Source: Nautilus pompilius
Lineage: Eukaryota; Mollusca; Cephalopoda; Nautilida; Nautilidae
Direction: 5' to 3'
Length of the DNA: 64,000 bases
Assembly (NCBI GenBank): GCA_018389105.1
Contig: JACATO010000183.1
Coordinates: forward strand, 53,011 to 117,010
Below the pieces are notes generated by a model, which saw only the letters and a list, made by a program, of their open reading frames with translations, did no database searches and was not told where the DNA came from. Of this stretch, positions 49,629-58,600 are shown in pieces. How positions within the stretch are numbered: position 1 is the first letter of the stretch; the number at the start of each line of letters is the position of its first letter. A program made the position numbers and the translations under genes.

Positions 49629-52600
49629 TTGGATGTAAAATCGCTTCATCGGACCTCCACGGAAAAGAAGTTAAAAATTCTTCGTAGTCGGTTTTCCGCT
49701 GTCACCACAGAAGTTAAAAAAAAAAAACAACAACAACAAAAACAAAGCCCAATAACATCTATAACTTCGGATAAATGGATAATATTTAGAAATGGCAAAA
49801 GACGCGCATTCAACTCCGTTCTTTCCAGCAATGGTCAGTTGTCGGTAGTCGGGCCGGGCGACACCGAGTGTTTTTTTTTAAATAAAACCCGCAATGGTTA
49901 GGTCGGAGACCCTGGGCCATGTGCGACTCTGGCGGTTTTCAGGTTAATGTCCAGGGCGGCTCCGCCTTAGTTTCTGTGTTCTTCGATTTAATTGTATAAA
50001 CCGGGTCCGCGGTCCCCGCGTACAGCAGGGTAGGTCAACTGGGGCGAGCGTTTGGTGGAAGAAGAAGAAGAAGAAGAAGAAGCTCGACGATTGAATAGAA
50101 CAATCACAGATATCTAACCTCAAGCCGCGTCCCCCGCTACCTCGGGGCTCGTGCTCGGCTAACCTGTCACCGGCGGGTAACAACTTCACCCCGGTTTTGA
50201 AAGTGTGCTTCAGCAGGTCGTCATCGTTAGTCGGGTTCCGAATTGAAAAACACTAACCCCCCCCCCCCCCACCTAGGCAGTTCCACGCCAGTGTTCACCC
50301 TGACCGACCGGTGAATAACTGTCATCGGGGGATTCTCGAGACGGCGGCCTGGTAGTTTCGTGAGGACCCGGCTGCCTCACGTCCGATCCACATGCACTAC
50401 GCTTTAGATATTGGATACGAGGTCTGATCATAAAGTTCCAGAAATAAATTCATTCTTAAAAAAACAACAAGAACTAAAGGACAACGCAGTTAATAAATAG
50501 AATTTACCCCCCGAAGTATTCTCATTGACCTCGATGATTCTAGCTGCCCTGCTGTTTTTTTTTTTTTTTTTTTTTAAAGCATCCCTGACTGATACTCTTG
50601 TCTTGGACGATGGTTGTCACATCCCGAAATCTCTTTCCCGTTAGGGTGTGTTTCAGTCTGGGGAACAGGGAAAAGTCATTTGGTGCCAAATCTGGTGAAT
50701 AAATACGATGGGAATGTTGTGCTTGTCCAGAATTTCTCGTATGAAGAATGCTGAACGTAACATTGCTGAAAGGTTTTGGAGTATAATTAATGATATTGAG
50801 GTTGTAATAACTTAGGTAGAACTTAAATTTTTTCAGTTATTCAGGTTGGTTTGACAACTGTTGATTGATATATTTTTTTAATTATTTTTAGTACCATTAT
50901 TGTTTGTGCAAATTTTCCAAGGCTACAACAAAGATGACAAAGCAAAAATAAATTAATTTTCAAATATGTACACCATTAATTTAACTTTACTGATTTGCAT
51001 TCCAATATTTAAATGCAGAGAGACTCGGTATAACTCACCAGAGCTACATGGAGCTCAAAACAAAACATTAAATGATATATAGAAAAAAACCTCTCCCCAA
51101 ACCTAAAAGAATTTGTTTTCTTTAGATCTGTTTTTATCAGGTTTCTACTGAAACTGTAGTGTTGTATTGTATAAATTTTTTTTTCTTAATTGTCCTTATC
51201 AGTAATTTGTTACAGGTTCCATACGGGTTAACTGTAATTCTATGTTATTTTTTTCTCTTTTAGACTAAATGAACTGAGAGAAAAGTACAGGAATGGCAAC
51301 ATTAATGAAGTGGTAAGTTGTTTATGTATTTTGCTTAATACTTTTACACGTTACAGCTGAACTAAATTTGACTGAATGACAGTGTGATCTGGTTAATCAG
51401 AATGGTCGCTGCTCTGCCTTGAAGATAGCTGTGCACAAGCTCTTCATTATGATCTTTGTATAATTGACAATGATGTGCTGATAAATTGCCTATTTTTGCC
51501 ATTTAATTGAACAAACAATTATTAGGTTTCGTAACATCAAATGGAAAACTTTTAAACATTTTATCAACAAATAAATCTATCCAGATGTATATTTCACAAT
51601 TTCGGGGATGGAACCTCTTCAGATTGTTTTATTATACCAATCCAGGATCAACACCCCAGCACAACTAGGTGAAGGCCAAAGCAAAAGAAAGTATTACTGG
51701 CTTAAAATCACAATTCAAAGTTCAACACATTTACAACGCTTAAATTTATCAACAAAAAACCGAGAAAATATGATAGAAAATTGAAATCTACAAAAGTTTA
51801 TTAACTTATCAATATAGGTATATCCAAATCCAATTAATACATGATTCAGTGAATTTAAAAGCCAAAATATTAAAAGCATTAGTGTTCTACAAAGAAAGCT
51901 TGAAAATTCTAAAGGTTGTCAAAAAAATATGATGAAAATATTTTACTTGAAATCAAAAGCTTCAAAATTTCTGGTAAACTAATCATGTGAAAGCCAGAAT
52001 ATTGAAAGTAATACTGGTCTACAACAGAGATTCAGAATTAAAAATAATTATGAAAGTTTGTCAAAAGCTCTTAATGTCTACCAACCAATGCTTTATTCTA
52101 TTCATATCTTTGTCTTTACTTTAGAACTTCAGTTTGAAGCAAGGGTGCAAGCATATGGAAATACAGGGTTTCTCATTTGCCAAATACTTATGTAACCACC
52201 TTTGTACAGTTGCTTAAAGTAGTATAGTAGTGGTAGCTTTATCTAGAAAGAGTTTTATAGCTAAAATCGACAGAATTATAAGAGAAGCTGTCATTCTTCT
52301 GATTAGCAATTTTTGTGATCACTTCCAAGGGTGCTAAAAGGAAAACAAGTTTTTCAACCAGACTCCATTGATATGGAGTTAGATTTGGATTATCGCAGTC
52401 TATCGCATATAAAACGATTGGGCAGGCATCAGTGTCACTTTCTAGCATGCAACAAAATATGAACTGTTCCAACAAATGGATACAGCCTGTAGAAGCCTGT
52501 GTTTGGGGACCTCCAGTTATTCCTGAAGTAGCAGAAGAAAGGTGGAAATGGCCAACTATATTTCAATTAATACAAAAGATATCCTTTACTGCTCATTGGC

Positions 52601-55600
52601 TAAATATGACATCAATGCCTAGTTGTAGAGTTTGGATAAAACAAGATAGTGATGGTAATTCGGTTTTGAGAATCCAGCAACCATGTTAACATCATTGCCC
52701 CTAAGGCCTAACTAGACTTTATCCACTAGTGTTACAGCTTTCTTAACCAGCCAGAATTTGCTCACTTATTCTGTCGGTGTTGGTTGTATGTGATCATGCA
52801 AAGGAGACCACATTTAGGATGGCTCTGTGCCTCTGAAAATCAGGTGTTAGCCAATGACTGGTCATACTAAGAAATGGGCAGTTGCAGTTTCCCAGAAGCA
52901 ATGATCTCGATGAATTAATACAGTAAAGTTAATTTCAATGTCACACATAATAACAAAGCAATCGATTCCTTTTGTTATCGATGCAGACGAAGGAATTTTT
53001 ATTTGATGCATTAAATGGCAAGATAAAATTGTTGGTGTTCCAGCTGTACTAATTCTATACTTGAGTCATTTCTTCTTGTAGCATCTTTTGGAGTTTTTAG
53101 AAAACAGCACTGCACAGTTTATATTAACTAGGAGATAAGTGATTGAGTAGCTTTCTAAATCAAATGTCTGCGACAATGAGTAAGATTATAAATCAGCAGC
53201 AGTCATTTCTCTTAATTTTTGGTCTATGGCTGTAGTTTGAGAATATCTGAGGTCCTACGATTTTCTCTTGCCAAGGAATTCCTCCATAGTCATCTGTTTA
53301 TTCAACCTGGCCTGGGTTCTTCAAGTTTCCTTTTTGTAACAAAAGCATGGGTCCAGCATTTCTGCTTTGTATTCAGCAGATGTTTCACCTTTAAATAGTT
53401 TATCATGTTGGTAGTTGTAAATGTCTTTGCAGTTATTCCACCTCAAGGAATTTTTTGTTTGCAAAGCTTGCATTTAGTTTTGATGAAATTTTTCTGATTC
53501 ACTAAGCTTTCTGAAGATATCTCTACCATTAATATATCTATATATAGGCCTTTAACTGGAGATGGACAGTGTCAGTGGTCAGCCTGCTACAGTTCTAACT
53601 CCTAATTCCTCAGCTAAACAGCCTCTGAAAAAACTGATCAACCACAATAGAGGTCCCATGACACCCATGATTAAGTATTGTGGTGTCACTAATAATGGTT
53701 GCTATGGTTAGCATTCTAGCAACAGTGAAAACAGTGTTTACCCTTCCTTGGCAGAAGGGTCTTATCACAGTACACCCAGTTAATCATCTGTTATACAGTA
53801 CATAATATTTTGGGTATGTATTTTTATAAGACAAACAGGATTACAATGGCAGCTTGATCACTCAGCTTGCTAATACTTTAAAGCTTGATTACTTAATTGG
53901 CAATTCATGATCAGTCAACACAATATTACTAAGAATAAATAATTAGGCAAAAAACAGTTTTAAGTGTTGTATTGGTTGCATACATTAGAATATGCAAAAC
54001 ATATAGATATTCCATAATCAAAGCAAAATTTTAGATCTACTTTTGTAAAAAAAATGCTGATGTTTATAACTTCACATGCAAGAGAAGGTTCCTAAAAAAC
54101 GACGTGCAAATCAAATTTGTTTATTTCAAACTTACTATTACATTGTATGCAGGATTGTGTTCCATACTGTTAGATAATTTGAGTATTTTTGAGTCCTCAC
54201 CAGAAGAAAACCATGATCCTGCTACCCCATGGCTGTGTGGTGGTTGAGCAGACTCCAGACACATCATCCCAGCCTTCCTGCTGTACTGCTGTTGGAGTTA
54301 CAACACCATACAATAAAACTCTTTTTTCTCTTTCTATTAATCCTGTACAATAACTAGGCAACTAAAAAAACATCATTAATAAAGGCTGGCAGCTACACAT
54401 TTAATTGCTTGTATCCTTTGTTTATTAAGAAAAGTTTAAAAGAAAGAAATGTACACAAAAACTTTTTCCCAGAAGGTAACATTATTGAAAAGATCAGCTT
54501 TGTGTCATCTTGGGGTGACCAACTGTCTCTCACCTCCAATGACTTATTCTCTCATTTCTCATTTTAACACTAAATATATGTTCAGCTATCTGAAGCACAT
54601 GCTTATGTACACCTATTCATCCGCATTGGTATTCATTACTCACTCATATCACATTCACTCAGCATAAATTACATGTATTCATACATATTCCTTAAGCAGT
54701 GATGGACTCGCTCTTGTCTGTCAACACTGGCATAGTTGTCTAATGGCAAGAGCATGTAAAGGTATTAGAGGATATAAAAATACAAATGATTTTGCTCATG
54801 TTCATCTCTTATTAAATATTGCTAATGTTAATTATGCAAAAAAAAAAAGGTTAAAGCTATCCATCACACAGTACAGTTTTTTTTTTTTTTTGTATGAAAT
54901 GTTTGTAGAGATAAAGGGGCAATGCCCACCCTCATCAGTTGCCGTTGAACTTTTTTTTTTTTTTTTTAGGTTCAAAGAAATTTTATTTAAATTTCGATTA
55001 GTAACAAAAATTGATAATTTTTTTAAAATGAAAACTTATGGTCTTAAAGGATTTTAGCCAAAATTAGTTTACATTGAGACTGCGAGCCGGCTACCCAACC
55101 CTACTCCCTCTCTCTCTGGAGGGAGGGGGAGGTAGGATTTTCCCAATGCTCTGACCAGTAGAAAGGTGTTTTTAGCTGGTAGGAGGAAGTTGTGCATCTT
55201 CAAACCATACCATGCACAAGAAATTTTTGGTTTTTAAAAGTTAATACAGGCATACCTCTTATAGCACTTGGGGTGCATTCTTGGTAAACTGAGCACTCAC
55301 TATAGGAGGTTATTATAACATGTAGGAATTTTCCTCCAGGATAAAGAGCATTATAAGGAAACAGCTATCTATACCTGTAGTGTAACTTCAAATTCATGTA
55401 TATTAAGGATGTGTAAATCAAGGGAATATTGCATTCTAATATAATAGCAGTGCAGTATAGGTACTCCAAGCATTGATCATCTCTGGTTTCAGCCATCTTT
55501 GAAATATTTTTCAAAGTATGTATCTATATGTATCTTAATTTTTTTTCTTCCTTCATCAAAACTACATGTTGGCAGAGTGTTGTAATATATTTTCAAAACT

Positions 55601-58600
55601 GGGAACAAATTTGCAAGATTTTAAACAAATCTGTCAACAATTTATTTTTATGTTCATTAAGTACTTTGGATGGAAAGATGGTTTTCAAGTGAATTACAAA
55701 TGATTCCAAATATTAGTTGGTTTTAATTTTTAAAACTTCTATAATTGTTATAATTCTGAGTGCAGCCAAGTTGTGTTATTTTTTATGGCTGTACTTCAGT
55801 TTCATTCCATTCTGCTTCCCCTGTTTTCAGCTCTACTGCCATGTTTGTTTGTTTTTTGCTTGATCTGGCTGATTAGCTAAAATAGGAATCAGCCAGCTGC
55901 GTTATGTGAGTACAGCTGTGTTCGAATCAGAAAATAACCTAAAAACTCGTGGTGTAGCATTTGTACAGGTAAGCTGCTGCTGCTTTAAAAATATACTAAG
56001 TTAGTTTAGAATCTGCAGCTGTGTCTTTTTTTTATTATTTCATATTATTTTGAATTCCTTGTGTATTATGTTTATTTTCCCCCTCTTTTATTTAACCAGG
56101 TTTACTGGAAAAAACTTTGTGACAGCATTCATAAAATATTAACTATGGAAACCAGAAAGCAGGTGAGAAAGTTGGGTACAGAACTGGATGAAGAACTTCT
56201 GACTGAGGTAAGAGCAGTAGTTATTAACAAGAAAGCTATGTTCTGGTTTTATATGAAACCTGTTATCCAATAGGTACATGGGTTTTTATTTACTTGCCAA
56301 GATAGCAGCTGAGTTAGTTGATTGTTGTTGCTGCTGCTGTTGTTGTTGTTGTTGTTGAGCGAGTTGGACTTCCGAACGAGGCTCTTTCAATGGCATCGCA
56401 TCCCGTAAAGACAAGTGGTCCGTTCTCTTGTCGAGTCCTCCTCGTTACTGAGAGAAGTTCGTCGAGCCGACAAACGGTCCGGTCCCCCGACACCGTGGGC
56501 CCCAAGGACCCGGGAGGTCTCTCTCACGTCGGACACCAAGGAGATGTCGTACAGCTGTTTCACGCTATGGCGATCATCAGCGACAACTCTCCTCCGACCC
56601 CAGCCTGGGATCGAACCTGGTACAGGAGCAACGGTCTCCTTACGGAGCTAACCCGCTACCACCTGCCCCACCGGGCCGGTTGTTGCTGCTGCTGTTTTAT
56701 CCATTCCATCTAAAAAGGGGAGATAACCAGCTAATAATTTTTTATTCAATTTGATTTAAATTAGATTAAATTTTCTTTTTAACGAAGATATTTGAATACA
56801 AGTATCTGAAGTTTTTTTGTATAATGTTTTCTTGCATGGGGAAAACTGGTTTTAAGGTGACATTAAAAGAACTTGATGCTAGGATATTATCACCATTAAG
56901 GTCAGGTTAAATATTTACATTTTTGGTATGTTTAGTCAACACCTCTATTAAAAAAAAAAAATATATATATATTTCTGACCCTTGTATTTGAACTGTAGAC
57001 CCATATTGACCATCTGTTGAATTATTATTAAAAATGTTTTATATGCTCTAGTTTTGTTTGTTAATTTTTAAAATTTACCATGGGGTTTTTGTTGTTTGCA
57101 GAAAGGATACTGTAAGAAAATAGAAGTAATTCTGCAGCCAGCCATCTGGTCACTTGGTGTTAAGTCCAAACCGCGGTCATTCAGACCTGAGCCAGAACAA
57201 ACCAATGATAAACGAGTTATCAATGGAGTAAAGCCCGCTGTGAACTCTCCATCTTCTGATGATGCAGATGAAAGGAAACCAATAAAGGTTAATGGCTTAT
57301 CTCGCAACAGGAGCACCAATGGTAAACACAAGCAGAGAAGCTCCACGTCTGCTGTGCATGATGGAACTGAGCAATTAGATTCAGACCCGCGTGGTTTTGA
57401 AGTTGGTCATGAAGCCAGAAACACATTGGTTGAGGAAGATGCCAATAAGTTTCCTGAAGTTCACTCTATGGAAATTGGCAATGACGATGATGACAAAACG
57501 TGTGATAAAATGGTTTGTAAATCTTGAAATCTCTTCAAAAGTTAATTCTCAAATTATTGGTAGTAAATCTGATTAAATTGTTGTTTCATGTAAGAGGAAT
57601 TAAAAAAAAATATGGCAACTAACCATGATTAAAAGTAATACAATCAAGCCATCGCTTTATTGCATAATTTGGTTGTGCATGAAATTGCCAAACAACCATT
57701 TCCTGTTTGTCTGTAGAAGAATTACTGCTTAATCACAGCTCTCTTAATCACATGATCCATTCATTTGCATAAGGTTTTTCTTAAGATACTAGCTGAGTAG
57801 GTTCTGCGATTTAGTTTCAGAAAATGGTCTGTATTTTCAATATTGTTTTGTTAATATGGTCATTGTATTGTAAGATTCCAAGTGTTAAGTTTGTTCATTG
57901 GATGCACAGCGGTAAACAATACTAGTGTAATTTTTCTTTTTGAATTCATTGTGTGTTTACTAAGATGGCTGATACTGATAATAAAACAGAATAATTTTAC
58001 TTGCACAATTTGTTGTATTTGGAATTTGATATACTTATAATCTGCTGTATTGGAATGTGTCATGGGCTGAGTACTTTATGACTTATTTCAACTAGATTCT
58101 AGACAAGTCAATGGTATTGTCTAAATTTAAAAAAAAAAAAACTTGTAAAAATAAGTCTTTGTTTTACTCAGCTATGTATAAATTCTTTTTATTATTTGGA
58201 TATGGAACTCGCAAGAGGAAAAACAACAATCTATTCCTTCCTTACAAAAATGTAGGTTGTGAAACCACTTGACCAAAAACTTTCCCAGATTGAGATTTCC
58301 AAAAGACTAGGAAATTCGCAATTGCAGACATCAAGAATATATTCCAAATGTGCTGACATTACGATTGAGTGGGAGAGAGTTCAACTTGAAACCAGACTGC
58401 AAGTGCCATAGGACTGGAAAGGACACCACTGTGGAGAAGGCTTTTTGTTTATAGCTGCCCATTTCCGTGATATCCCCATATCTGGGCCAGTTCTGAAGGA
58501 AAAGGTCTTTGAACCTTAATTTTTTTTTATTTTTTTTTTTTTTTTATTTAAATTTCGATTAGTAACAAAAATTGATAATTTTTTAAAATGAAAACTTATG

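Noticed and set aside
49612-49683. Short frame starting MPSKTVGCK as the DNMT1 start
   Set aside because: The MP start recalls vertebrate DNMT1, but the frame hits a stop and no donor gives the phase needed by the exon at 51264.
56600-56690. tRNA gene on the minus strand
   Set aside because: A and B boxes are present, but the sequence continues into a repeated body with a CAA tail, so it is the head of a SINE.
58250-58510. Possible helix-turn-helix piece of a Tc1-like transposase
   Set aside because: The similarity (QIEISKRLG and nearby) is short and there is no catalytic part or terminal repeat.
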